Below, in pieces: positions 8,792-16,601 of a DNA stretch of 33,190 bases (positions are counted from its first letter, which is position 1; each line of letters begins with the position of its first letter). The position numbers and the translations under genes were made by a program. The DNA lies in the NCBI GenBank assembly GCA_905234045.1, contig CAJOGS010000011.1:1-33190 (forward strand), in the 5' to 3' direction. Source of the DNA: an uncultured Selenomonadaceae bacterium (lineage in GTDB: Bacteria > Bacillota > Negativicutes > Selenomonadales > Selenomonadaceae). The notes under the pieces are model-generated. The model ran no database searches. It worked only from the letters and a program-made list of their open reading frames with translations, and was not told the origin of the DNA.

Positions 8792-9412
8792 TCAATAAAC
8801 AAAATAACTAGCCATAAATGCAACAGTTAAAACGCAGAGACCTGCGCACATCATCATGCTGATTGCGCTGATAACATTTTGAGAGCGCGGACCTTTTGTA
8901 ATACCCCACGTCATGCAGAAGGTTGTAATACCGTTGCAGAAGTGGAAAATTGCCGCCCACATACCGAGAACATAAAGAATAGTTACTATTGGATTTTGGA
9001 ACATATTTTGGAGCAATTCAAATGACATTGGAGTTCCCGTAATACCTTTAATGTAAATACGAAGATAACCGACGTGCCAAATCAGAAATACTACCAAATA
9101 CCACGCAGTCCAGCGTTGAAGTGTAAAATTCCAGTTACGAATATAGCCGAAACGTTCGGGATTGTTTTTGGCCTGCAATGCAATGTAAATACCATAAATG
9201 CCATGAAATAAAATCGGTATGGCGTACATTCCAATTTCAATAGCGTAGAAAACGGGTTTTGGAATTTCCTCAACCATTCCCATTACTTGATTGAAAATTT
9301 CAGGTCCTGCCATTGCTACTGAGTTTGTTATCATGTGTTCAATTATAAAAAAGCCTAGTACCAACAAACCACACAGCGAATGAAGACGCCTTAAATAAAA
9401 AGTAGTGTGCAT
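8792..9412 (-). CDS. sdhC: Fumarate reductase/succinate dehydrogenase cytochrome b subunit (type B)
   Basis: The 206-residue membrane anchor has five hydrophobic segments. Histidines H26, H70, H113 and H157 sit at positions expected for the two b-haem ligand pairs of type-B SdhC/FrdC. It passes electrons between menaquinone and the iron-sulfur subunit. Its ATG follows AAGGAGG closely, and the sequence upstream of that is the right arm of a period-8 repeat. It opens the sdhCAB part of the operon. Confidence 0.94.
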   Translation of the reverse strand: MHTTFYLRRLHSLCGLLVLGFFIIEHMITNSVAMAGPEIFNQVMGMVEEIPKPVFYAIEIGMYAIPILFHGIYGIYIALQAKNNPERFGYIRNWNFTLQRWTAWYLVVFLIWHVGYLRIYIKGITGTPMSFELLQNMFQNPIVTILYVLGMWAAIFHFCNGITTFCMTWGITKGPRSQNVISAISMMMCAGLCVLTVAFMASYFVY

Positions 9413-9431
9413 TTTTGCCCTCCTTGTTTTT

Positions 9432-9519
9432 GTAGGGGCTAAGGAAATAGGGAGATAGGGTTACAGAGAAAATTTTTCAATTCCCTCTATCCCTATATCC
9501 ATATTCCCCTATATCCCTA
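9432..9519 (-). repeat. Octamer hairpin between fumB stop and sdhC
   Basis: Read on the minus strand, the fumB stop TAG begins a period-8 array with a different core (tagggata, tataggg), which returns as cctatctc, cctatttc, cttagccc. It ends in ctacaaaaacaaggagggc, the sdhC ribosome site. The architecture is that of the tagtgtgg family; the unit sequence is not. Confidence 0.75.
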
Positions 9520-10089
9520 GATTTTACTCATATCGAAATTTCGATAAGGTTTTTGTCCAATTTCATAAAAGTTATTGCCTTCGCAGTCAATGACGACGAT
9601 AGCAGGGAAGTCAACAACTTCCAACGCCGCCACTGCTTCAGGTCCAAGTTCGGGATAAGCCAAAACAGTATAACTTTTAACAGATTTAGCGATTAACGCC
9701 GCCGCGCCGCCGACTGCCGCAAAATAAGTTGCGCCGTTGCGTTTCATAGCCTCGACAACTTCAGGCGTGCGGGAACCTTTGCCGACCATGCCTTTAATAC
9801 CTTGATCAAGCATGGTAGGTGTATAGGCGTCCATTCTGCCGGAAGTTGTAGGACCGCATGAACCGATCGGATCGCCGGGTTTGGCAGGTGTAGGTCCTAA
9901 ATAATAAACAATTTGGTTAGTCCAGTCAACAGGCAATTTTTCGCCGCGTGCAAGTGCCTCTGTCATTGCTTTATGCGCCGCGTCTCTTGCGCTGATGATT
10001 GTACCTGTTATTAAAACACTGTCACCGGCTTTAAGTTTGCGTGACATTTCTTCTGTAAAAGGCGTTGTAATTCTGATACTTTCAGCCAT
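9517..10089 (-). CDS. fumB: Class I fumarase, beta (C-terminal) subunit
   Basis: The 190-residue protein matches the C-terminal domain of iron-sulfur fumarases and L-tartrate dehydratase beta subunits (GPTTSGRMDAYTP, MVGKGSRTPEVVEAM, YFAAVGGAAALIAKS). With the alpha subunit encoded just upstream it interconverts malate and fumarate, feeding fumarate to the reductase encoded next. Tartrate dehydratase is the alternative, less likely beside sdhCAB. The ATG follows gagcgactgaaaggagc, a leader also found before fliG. The TAG stop belongs to a repeat array. Confidence 0.92.
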   Translation of the reverse strand: MAESIRITTPFTEEMSRKLKAGDSVLITGTIISARDAAHKAMTEALARGEKLPVDWTNQIVYYLGPTPAKPGDPIGSCGPTTSGRMDAYTPTMLDQGIKGMVGKGSRTPEVVEAMKRNGATYFAAVGGAAALIAKSVKSYTVLAYPELGPEAVAALEVVDFPAIVVIDCEGNNFYEIGQKPYRNFDMSKI

Positions 10090-10116
10090 TTTATTCGCTC
10101 CTTTCAGTCGCTCGTT

Positions 10117-10192
10117 TTAGATGGTCAGATTGTCAGATTGTTAGATTGTCAGTATTTACTAACCACTAGCCATCTAATCATCTAGCCATCTA
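10117..10192 (-). repeat. Octamer hairpin between fumA stop and fumB
   Basis: Read on the minus strand it starts with the fumA stop (tagatggc, tagatgat, tagatggc, tagtggtt), turns at tagtaaatactga and returns as caatctaa, caatctga, ccatctaaa. It then joins acgagcgactgaaaggagc, the fumB ribosome site. Period 8; the core is agatgg. Confidence 0.8.
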
Positions 10193-11032
10193 TAAAATTC
10201 TGTGAGAATGACGCATTGCATGACAACAAATCGTAACTGCAACAGGCAAGCCCGCAATGTGTGTAGGTCCCCATTCAACATTAACAGCAAGCGCGGAAGT
10301 AGTGCCGCCGAGTTGGGGTCCAATTCCTGTAGAATTTATAAGTTCAAGTAATTCTTCTTCAAGTTTTGCATATTCCGGCATAGGATTTCTTTCATCAATA
10401 GAACGAGTCAACGCCTTTTTTGAAAGTAAAGCCGCTCTGTCCATAGTGCCGCCGATACCGACGCCGACAACCATTGGCGGGCAAGGATTCATACTGGCAT
10501 GCAAAATAATTTCCATAACAGCTTTTTTGACGCCTTTAACGCCGTCAGCAGGTACAAGCATTTTGACGCCGGATTTATTTTCCGAGCCAAAACCTTTCGG
10601 CGCAATGGTAATTTCCAACTTGTCGCCGGGTACAATTTCGGTATAGATAACACCGGGCGTATTGTTTTTAGTGTTGACGCGATTAAAAAGCGGTTCGCCG
10701 ACAACAGATTTTCTCAAATAACCTTCAGTGTAACCTTTTGCAATACCGTCGTTAATGGCTTGTGTGAAATCGCCGCCGACAATGTGTAAATCCTGTCCGA
10801 GTTTGACAAATACAATCGTCATACCCGTATCTTGACAATAGGGACGATCCTCCGCCTTCGCAATTTCGGCATTTTTGATGATTTGGTCGAGAACGATTTT
10901 GCCGACTTCAGATTTTTCAGTTTCACGTCCGCGCTTAAGCCCGTTGTAAACATCTTCGGGCAAATAATACGCCGCCTCTTTGCACATTTCGGCAACGTTT
11001 TCAGTTATAACTTTTACGTCTAACTCTCTCAA
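10190..11032 (-). CDS. fumA: Class I fumarase, alpha (N-terminal) subunit
   Basis: The 280-residue protein carries the 4Fe-4S dehydratase cysteines: C66 in RPYCQDTG, C184 in SMNPCPPM and C269 or C270 in TICCHAMR. SENKSGVKMLVP and LGGTTSALAVNVEWGPTHIA are also typical of fumarate/tartrate hydratase alpha subunits. It is the first gene of the five-gene fum-sdh operon. The start is a TTG eight bases after GGAGG; I see no in-frame ATG near it. It is an oxygen-labile enzyme type, consistent with an anaerobe. Confidence 0.93.
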   Translation of the reverse strand: MRELDVKVITENVAEMCKEAAYYLPEDVYNGLKRGRETEKSEVGKIVLDQIIKNAEIAKAEDRPYCQDTGMTIVFVKLGQDLHIVGGDFTQAINDGIAKGYTEGYLRKSVVGEPLFNRVNTKNNTPGVIYTEIVPGDKLEITIAPKGFGSENKSGVKMLVPADGVKGVKKAVMEIILHASMNPCPPMVVGVGIGGTMDRAALLSKKALTRSIDERNPMPEYAKLEEELLELINSTGIGPQLGGTTSALAVNVEWGPTHIAGLPVAVTICCHAMRHSHRIL

Positions 11033-11060
11033 CGTTAATCCCTCCTGTAGAAAATTTTTA

Positions 11061-11090
11061 ATACTACTTGCAATTTATTAGCCGTGACAA
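11061..11090 (-). promoter_or_regulatory. Candidate promoter of the fum-sdh operon
   Basis: On the minus strand TTGTCA (11085-11090), an 18-base spacer and TAGTAT (11061-11066) lie about 30 bases before the fumA TTG start. It is the only reasonable match in this short gap. Confidence 0.4.
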
Positions 11091-11119
11091 AAAAAAATCC
11101 TGCCGCGCCGTAAAATTAT

Positions 11120-11458
11120 TTATCTGTAACCGAGCCAAACATATCTGTAAATATTGTATTCTACAACTCCATTTTCTGATACTCTTATCGGATTTTTATT
11201 GGCATTGCTACTGTAATAAAAATCATTGCCTTTTTGACGAAAATAATAATCTACGTAATAGGGGTTGCTTTTATGGTAATAAACAACCGTACAATCAAAG
11301 CCGTCTTCATATTTTTTGATAGTTTCGGTTATCAAAAATGCCGGAAGTCCGCTTGTAGGATAAACTCCCATATCAACTTCTTCAGCTTCAGCAAAATTAT
11401 TTTGACTGCAGAAAATTATTGCCACTGCAATTAAAAACGTAGCGCAAAATTTTTTCAT
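11120..11458 (-). CDS. Small secreted protein of unknown function
   Basis: The 112-residue protein starts with a clear signal peptide (MKKFCATFLIAVAIIF, probable cut after about AEA at residue 25). The mature part of about 88 residues is rich in Tyr and Asn (KSNPYYVDYYFRQKG). I recognise no family. Its GGAGG lies inside the 3' end of the phosphatase gene, four bases separate the two genes, and they are probably co-transcribed. Confidence 0.7.
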   Translation of the reverse strand: MKKFCATFLIAVAIIFCSQNNFAEAEEVDMGVYPTSGLPAFLITETIKKYEDGFDCTVVYYHKSNPYYVDYYFRQKGNDFYYSSNANKNPIRVSENGVVEYNIYRYVWLGYR

Positions 11459-11462
11459 AATG

Positions 11463-11882
11463 TTAAGCCTCCTTCAATGTTTTTAACAATTTTTGACAGC
11501 CGCGCAAAATATCATCATAAGTTTTGGCGAATCCGTTTTTGTCCCATGGAATATCATTTTCAAGCAACATTTGAATTTTGTTGTCTCTGTCGCCGCCGCA
11601 AATAGTTTTTACCTGCTCAACATTGCCCGCGTCCATGCAAATTATTTTGTCAAATTTTTCATAATCAGCCGCCGTAATTTGCCGCGCCGTGTGCTTAGTG
11701 TAGGGAATATTTTCCTCGCGCAGTTTTGCCGCAATTCCTGCGTGTAAATCGCCGCCTTCAGTCGGTTTTGACGCCGCCGACTCAATTACAAAATTTTTGT
11801 CATCGCCTACAAGTTTTTTTAAAATAAATTCCGCCATTGGCGAACGCCCTGTATTTCCGCTACAGACAAATAAAATTTTCAT
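11463..11882 (-). CDS. Low-molecular-weight protein-tyrosine-phosphatase family protein
   Basis: The 139-residue protein begins MKILFVCSGNTGRSPMAE, with the phosphate loop C-x5-R-S at C7-R13. This is the LMW-PTP/YwlE (arginine phosphatase) fold, cytoplasmic. The usual C-terminal Asp-Pro general acid is not obvious; the equivalent stretch reads NDIPWDKNG (D114). I start at the ATG after GGAGGTGTAACG; a longer frame to 11954 would run over its own promoter. The exact substrate (phosphotyrosine or phosphoarginine) is unknown. Confidence 0.85.
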   Translation of the reverse strand: MKILFVCSGNTGRSPMAEFILKKLVGDDKNFVIESAASKPTEGGDLHAGIAAKLREENIPYTKHTARQITAADYEKFDKIICMDAGNVEQVKTICGGDRDNKIQMLLENDIPWDKNGFAKTYDDILRGCQKLLKTLKEA

Positions 11883-11912
11883 CGTTACACCTCCAAAAAA
11901 ATTTTTCGCGTC

Positions 11913-11942
11913 ATTATAACACTGCTTATAAATGATTGTAAA
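11913..11942 (-). promoter_or_regulatory. Strong candidate promoter of the phosphatase gene
   Basis: On the minus strand TTTACA (11937-11942), 18 bases and TATAAT (11913-11918), with a TG one base before the -10 box. The -35 box lies a few bases from the -35 box of the opposite promoter at 11946. Confidence 0.6.
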
Positions 11943-11945
11943 ATG

Positions 11946-11974
11946 TTGACACATAATAAGTCAGCAGTTATCAT
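11946..11974 (+). promoter_or_regulatory. Strong candidate promoter of the broken lipoprotein gene
   Basis: TTGACA (11946-11951), a 17-base spacer and TATCAT (11969-11974), about 20 bases before the ATG at 11996. It is divergent from the phosphatase promoter. Confidence 0.6.
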
Positions 11975-11995
11975 TTGGTACAAGAGGTGATTTTT

Positions 11996-12561
11996 ATGAA
12001 AAAATTTTTAGTAGCAATTTTAACAACTGGATTATTATTTACAGGTTGCAGTGATGAAAATCCAGAAACTGTAAATGAAACAAAAAAGCCTGTAGAAAAA
12101 ATTGAAAACCTGTAGAATCAGTTTCAAGTATACCGACCAAAATTAGTAACTTGCCGGGTATTGGTTCAACACGCGCAGAATTTGAAAAATATCACGTAAA
12201 AAGCAATGAATATGGTAAAAATCGAATTGCCTATGACGATGATACTATTTTGGTTGATTTTTATGATTCAAATTGGGAAGAATCCGGAAGTATGGACAGC
12301 CGCGCTTGTATGATAGTTTTTCAAACATTGCCTGAAAGACGCTTAAATGGTATAAAAATTGAAGATTATATACCTTTAGATACTGAAAATTTTACACAAA
12401 AAAATAACTATCAAGATTCTATGATGATAACGTCAGAATATGAAGGGTACAGTTCTGCTTTAGAAAAGATATTTCCAACTTGGAAAGGAAAATTTGGTGT
12501 AGGTATAACATATGATGCGCCGACTGGTGATTTTATTGGAGCTACGTTTTCAGCGATGTAA
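11996..12561 (+). pseudogene. Lipoprotein gene with a single frameshift
   Basis: The first frame (11996-12115) gives a lipoprotein signal MKKFLVAILTTGLLFTGCS with the lipid-acceptor Cys at residue 18, and stops after KPVEKIENL. The following frame (from about 12109 to 12561) continues without interruption as PVESVSSIPTKISNLPGIG to the end. Adding one A in the aaaa run at 12105-12108 restores a single frame of about 188 residues. The promoter and ribosome site (caagaggtg) are intact. It may be a recent mutation, a phase-variable run, or a sequencing error. I recognise no family in the mature part. Confidence 0.7.
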
Positions 12562-12615
12562 AAATATAATTTGTGGCTACGAAATTAATTACCACTTTTT
12601 TATTTACAATAAAAA

Positions 12616-12644
12616 TTCACAAAACTAGATATAAAGTGTATAAT
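12616..12644 (+). promoter_or_regulatory. Candidate promoter of the leucine-rich-repeat gene
   Basis: TTCACA (12616-12621), a 17-base spacer and TATAAT (12639-12644), just before the GAGGTG ribosome site. Confidence 0.5.
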
Positions 12645-12666
12645 TGCCATTGAGGTGATTTTTTTT

Positions 12667-13119
12667 ATGACAAAATTTAAATACGAGAAAAACAGCGAAG
12701 GCGTTACAATTACAGGTTACAGCGGCAAAAGTGAAATTATTGAAATACCCGCTAAAATTGACGGCTTGTCGGTAACTGAAATTGGCGTCGGAGCTTTTTT
12801 AGATTACAAAAATTTGAAAGAAATTATTTTTCCGGATTCAATAAAAAAAATTGGCGATTATGCTTTTTGTGACTGCGGCAATTTGGAAAAAGTCAATATG
12901 CCGAATCGTTTAAAAGAAATTGGCGAATGTGCTTTTTACAGATGTGAGAGTTTGGTTGAAATTGAAATTCCAAAGTCTGTAGAAAAAATCAGCTACAATG
13001 TTTTTGACAGTTGCGGCGCGTTGGATAGAGTTTATATTGACGTTTCAAAATGGAGCGGCGAAGAAATTAAAAAAATTTTTGACGAAATGCCGGAATTGGA
13101 AATTGTGGCGTTGAATTAA
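12667..13119 (+). CDS. Small leucine-rich-repeat (BspA-like, LRR_5) protein
   Basis: The 150-residue protein is built from about four repeats of roughly 23 residues with the pattern L..I..P.S...IG..AF..C (for example IKKIGDYAFCDCGNLEKVNM), typical of the LRR_5/BspA group. It has no signal peptide or membrane segment, so it is probably cytoplasmic, unlike the large surface BspA proteins. The ATG at 12667 follows gaggtg; an in-frame GTG at 12655 lies inside the ribosome site. The cstA-type gene follows after 28 bases. Function unknown; such repeats bind proteins. Confidence 0.8.
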   Translation: MTKFKYEKNSEGVTITGYSGKSEIIEIPAKIDGLSVTEIGVGAFLDYKNLKEIIFPDSIKKIGDYAFCDCGNLEKVNMPNRLKEIGECAFYRCESLVEIEIPKSVEKISYNVFDSCGALDRVYIDVSKWSGEEIKKIFDEMPELEIVALN

Positions 13120-13147
13120 ATAGATATTTTGGAGGTGAAAATTTTTT

Positions 13148-14569
13148 ATGCTGACTTTTTTGGTTGCATTGGCAACATTGCTGATTGGATTTTTTATTTA
13201 CGGCAGTATCGTTGAAAAAATTTTTAAACCGACGAACAAGCCGACGCCCGCAATAACGAAAGAAGACGGCGTTGACTTTATACCTTTGCCGACATGGAAA
13301 ATATTTTTGATACAACTTTTAAACATTGCGGGACTTGGACCAATTTTTGGCGCGTTAGGCGGCGCAATGTGGGGTACAAGCGTTTATATTTGGATTGTAT
13401 TGGGTACAATTTTCGCCGGCGGCGTCCATGATTATTTTTCAGGAATGGTCAGCATGCGCGAAGACGGCAAATCTTTATCTGAAATTATAGGAAAATATTT
13501 GGGCAACTCGTTACTAATTGTTATGAGAATTTTCCTTGTTGCGTTACTTGTTTTGCTTAGCGCAGTTTTTACAGTTGGTCCTGCAGGACTTTTGGAAATG
13601 CTGACGGGTATTTCATTAAAAATTTTGGTTATAATGATTCTGATATATTATTTTCTGGCGACAATGTTGCCTGTAGATAAAATAATTGGCAGTTTGTACC
13701 CGATTTTCGGAATTTGTTTTATAGCAATGGCGTTAGGCGTAATGGCAGGAATGTTTTTAGGCGATGCGCCGATGCCTGAATTGCAACTTGAAAATTTGCA
13801 TCCGAAAGGCGAAGAAATGCCGATATTTCCATTTATGTTTATAACGGTAGCTTGCGGAGCGATTAGCGGCTTTCATGCCACGCAGTCTCCAATAATGTCA
13901 CGTTGCGTACCTAATGAACATTTGGCGCGTCCGATATTTTATGGCGCAATGGTTTGCGAAGGCGTCATTGCATTAATTTGGGCGGCGGCAGGTATTACTT
14001 TCTTTCACGGCACAGATTCACTTGCGGCGGCAATGTCTTCAAGCGGCGCAGGCTCTGTAGTTTATCAAATTTGCCATGGTTCTATGGGCGACGGTATTGG
14101 AATGTTGTTGGCAATGATTGGCGTTATAATTTGCCCGATAACTTCCGGCGATACCGCGTTAAGAAGTTCCAGATTGATTCTTTCTGACTGGATTAATCTT
14201 CCTCAAGCCAAAATTAAAAATCGCTTAGTCTTTGCCGTTCCAATGATAATTGCCGTTTGGATTATAACTCAACTGGATTATAATTCTGTTTGGAGATATT
14301 TTGCATGGACTAATCAGGTTGTTGCAACTATTGTACTTTGGATGGGCGCGGTTTATATGACGAAAGAATTTAATTCGCGCGGTTTTTTGATTCCGCTGAT
14401 TCCCGCAATTTTTATGACTTTCGTTACAATAACCTATATTATACAAGCTCCGGAAGGTTTAAAATTGCCGGCTTTAGTCGGTAATATGGTCGCGGCAATT
14501 TGTACGGCGGTTTGTATTTTTAAATTTGAAAAAACTTGTAAACCTAATTTTAAATTAGAAGTTAATTAG
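13148..14569 (+). CDS. cstA: CstA-family transporter (short form)
   Basis: The 473-residue protein is almost entirely membrane helices. It has the CstA signatures AGLGPIFGALGGAMWG (61-76), GGVHDYFSGMVSMREDG (91-107) and ISGFHATQSPIMSRC. CstA proteins are linked to peptide or pyruvate uptake during starvation in enterobacteria. This one is the short form seen in anaerobic Firmicutes, against about 700 residues in E. coli. The ATG follows GGAGGTG. The TAG stop overlaps the left end of a MITE-like element. The actual substrate here is unknown. Confidence 0.9.
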   Translation: MLTFLVALATLLIGFFIYGSIVEKIFKPTNKPTPAITKEDGVDFIPLPTWKIFLIQLLNIAGLGPIFGALGGAMWGTSVYIWIVLGTIFAGGVHDYFSGMVSMREDGKSLSEIIGKYLGNSLLIVMRIFLVALLVLLSAVFTVGPAGLLEMLTGISLKILVIMILIYYFLATMLPVDKIIGSLYPIFGICFIAMALGVMAGMFLGDAPMPELQLENLHPKGEEMPIFPFMFITVACGAISGFHATQSPIMSRCVPNEHLARPIFYGAMVCEGVIALIWAAAGITFFHGTDSLAAAMSSSGAGSVVYQICHGSMGDGIGMLLAMIGVIICPITSGDTALRSSRLILSDWINLPQAKIKNRLVFAVPMIIAVWIITQLDYNSVWRYFAWTNQVVATIVLWMGAVYMTKEFNSRGFLIPLIPAIFMTFVTITYIIQAPEGLKLPALVGNMVAAICTAVCIFKFEKTCKPNFKLEVN

Positions 14570-15130
14570 TGCGTGTAGGTAAAATGTTTTTTATTTTTCT
14601 TTGTTAATCAAAATTCAGATTGTCAGTAATTAGGACATTTTGAAAAAATCATTTAAAAAAATTTCTATTTGCAGATTTTAATTTTTAGATTTACTTTTCT
14701 TTGTCCGAGCCACAAAAGCAAATGCTCCTACTCGTCGCATTTGCAAGTAACAAAAGAAAAGGCGTTCAAACCGCCAGAGATTCAATCCTTGAATCATGCG
14801 CGGTTGCGAAGCAAACGTGCTCTTTAGTTGCGGCGGCGCGCGTCCTTGCGCGCCGGGCTCGAAAAATTTACACAGGTTGCAATAAATAATTTATTAATGG
14901 TTAGTGAAAAAATTTTGTTAGATAAGAGCGAAGAACTAAGATGCCGCGCAGGACGCGCGGCGCGGGCGGTGCGTTTTTTTCGCGGACGAAAAAACAGCAC
15001 CGCTAAAAGCACTTTCTTTTTGGTACTTTTTCTTTTTGCTTTGGAAAAGAAAAAGTACGTTCAATTAAAATAATTCAAGAAAATAATTCAAGAAAATATT
15101 TTTAAAACAGAATTTTTTAACAACACTTAG
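14566..15130. mobile_element. Compound MITE-like element with internal hairpins
   Basis: It begins TTAGTGCGTGTAGG at the cstA stop codon and ends near a degenerate ttaacaacacttag. The interior has no convincing gene. It is a string of hairpins: gcaaatgctcctactcgtcg with its complement, gattcaatccttgaatc, ccgcgcaggacgcgcggc, and gcggtgcgtttttttcgcgg paired with a downstream cagcaccgc. A ggtactttttctttttgctttggaaaagaaaaagtac hairpin comes last. Several of these modules recur at about 3715 and 28930. It fills nearly all of the 14570-15306 gap. Confidence 0.6.
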
Positions 15131-15196
15131 CAACAATAAAAATTTTAAAAATTCTTCAATACTCCATAGGCTTGAAATTCGCCGTAAATGCCCAAA

Positions 15197-15225
15197 TTTG
15201 CGGCTTTATTTTTTTTTGATATAAT
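15197..15225 (+). promoter_or_regulatory. Candidate promoter of the hypB operon
   Basis: TATAAT at 15220-15225 with a weak TTTGCG 17 bases upstream (15197-15202), about 80 bases before the hypB ATG. Confidence 0.35.
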
Positions 15226-15306
15226 TTATCTAAAAATATCTTTGAAGGCTTTTACAGGCAAATTAAAGACCTTCAAATTGATTTTAAAATTGCGGAGGAA
15301 AAAATT

Positions 15307-15954
15307 ATGGAAGTTAAAGTTATGAAAAATATTTTGGGCGAAAATGATAAAATCGCTGATGAAAATCGAAAAATTTTTGGCGAAAAAAATATTTGCGTTA
15401 TAAATTTAATGGGTTCGCCCGGCAGCGGTAAAACTTCACTGCTTGAAAAAACTTTGTCGAAACTTGCAGACAAAATTAACGTGGCAGTCATTGAAGGCGA
15501 TTTATTTACTGCGAAAGACGCGGAAAGAATTGAACGCCAAAATATTCCCGTGATTCAGATTAACACGGCGGGCGGCTGTCATTTAGATGCGGCAATGGTT
15601 AGACGCGCCGCCGAAAGTTTGAATCTTGATGAATTGGATTTAATCATTGTTGAAAATGTCGGCAATTTAGTTTGTCCCGCTGAATTTGACGTCGGCGAAA
15701 ATTTCAAGGCGGTTGTACTTTCAATCACTGAAGGCGATGACAAGCCTTTAAAATATCCGCTGATTTTCAAAGAATCCGCCGTTACTTTGCTGAATAAAAT
15801 TGACTTGTTGCCATACACAAATTTTAATCTTGAAAACGCGCGCGCAGATTTAACGACGATTCACCCGAATTTAAAAATTTTTGAAACTTCCTGCACAAAC
15901 GGCGCGGGGCTTGATGATTTTTGCGATTGGATTTTAAAAAATTTGAAGAGGTGA
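15307..15954 (+). CDS. hypB: Hydrogenase nickel-insertion GTPase HypB
   Basis: The 215-residue protein is a SIMIBI-class GTPase that, with HypA, delivers nickel to NiFe-hydrogenase. It has the P-loop GSPGSGKT (36-43), the metal-site C91-H92 in GGCHLD with C123 in NLVCPAEFDVG, and the guanine motif NKID (163-166). It lacks the N-terminal CxxCGC nickel motif and His-rich stretch of some homologues, so it is the short form. The ATG follows gcggaggaa. Its stop TGA lies inside the ribosome site (gaggtga) of mntA, so the two are translationally coupled. Structural hydrogenase genes are not in the window. Confidence 0.95.
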   Translation: MEVKVMKNILGENDKIADENRKIFGEKNICVINLMGSPGSGKTSLLEKTLSKLADKINVAVIEGDLFTAKDAERIERQNIPVIQINTAGGCHLDAAMVRRAAESLNLDELDLIIVENVGNLVCPAEFDVGENFKAVVLSITEGDDKPLKYPLIFKESAVTLLNKIDLLPYTNFNLENARADLTTIHPNLKIFETSCTNGAGLDDFCDWILKNLKR

Positions 15955-15958
15955 AATT

Positions 15959-16264
15959 ATGGGTAAAGCACGTTTCACGATTGAAGAAATTAAAGAAAAA
16001 GCAATTCCCATTGCGAAAAAGTACGGCGTAAAAACATTGTGGCTTTTCGGCAGTTACGCACGCGGCGACGCTGATTCTGAAAGCGACGTAGATTTCTTGA
16101 TTGATCGCGGAAAAATTTTTGGAATGGAATATTTGGGCTTTGTTTTAGATTTGGAAGATGTTTTTCAATGTCATATTGATGTTGTAATGACGGGAAGTTC
16201 CGACAAAGAATTTTTGGCAGAAATTGAAAGTTACGAGGTGTTACTTTATGAGGAGACCGCGTGA
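15959..16264 (+). CDS. mntA: MntA-type minimal nucleotidyltransferase antitoxin
   Basis: The 101-residue protein has the nucleotidyltransferase motif GS-x10-DxD (GSYARGDADSESDVD, 31-45) near its start. MNT proteins of this kind pair with HEPN toxins and, in studied systems, silence them by adding AMP units to a tyrosine near the catalytic histidine. It begins 4 bases after hypB and overlaps hepT by 17 bases. The partner gene makes an antitoxin role very likely. Confidence 0.9.
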   Translation: MGKARFTIEEIKEKAIPIAKKYGVKTLWLFGSYARGDADSESDVDFLIDRGKIFGMEYLGFVLDLEDVFQCHIDVVMTGSSDKEFLAEIESYEVLLYEETA

Positions 16265-16601
16265 AACAAACAGAGTTGTAATTCAAAAAATGATTGGCTA
16301 TTGCGAATCCATTGAAAATATAATAATAAAATTCGGCAACACGTTCGAGGCGTTCAATACTGATTTTACATTTCAAATGGCGTGCAGTGCCTGTATCATT
16401 CAAATTGGCGAACTTACGACGCACCTTACAGACGCTTTTAAAAATCATCATAAAGAAATTGCGTGGCGGCAGATAAAAGAACTTCGCAATATTCACGCGC
16501 ACGATTATGAAAGCGTGCGTTTTGATGTTATGTGGGAAATTTTAACTACAAATATTCCTGAATTGAAAAAATCTTTGCAGAAAATTCTTGAGGTGATGTA
16601 A
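16248..16601 (+). CDS. hepT: HepT-like HEPN-domain toxin (predicted RNase)
   Basis: The 117-residue, mostly helical protein carries the HEPN motif R-x4-H-x-Y as RNIHAHDY (R80, H85, Y87), the predicted RNase site, with Y87 as the expected AMP-acceptor of MntA. The ATG at 16248 follows gaggtg; an in-frame TTG at 16224 lies upstream of that ribosome site and is rejected. Its stop codon overlaps the next ATG by one base (taATGg), so toxin and hydrogenase protease translation are linked. Confidence 0.9.
   Translation: MRRPRETNRVVIQKMIGYCESIENIIIKFGNTFEAFNTDFTFQMACSACIIQIGELTTHLTDAFKNHHKEIAWRQIKELRNIHAHDYESVRFDVMWEILTTNIPELKKSLQKILEVM

Noticed and set aside
12101-12115. Programmed frameshift in the lipoprotein gene
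   Set aside because: The site gaaaac does not form a classic slippery heptamer in the reading frame, and I see no strong downstream structure.
14701-15073. Overlapping short frames on both strands
   Set aside because: They lie entirely in repeat hairpins (gccgcgcaggacgcgcggc and similar) and give low-complexity Arg/Ala/Lys peptides.
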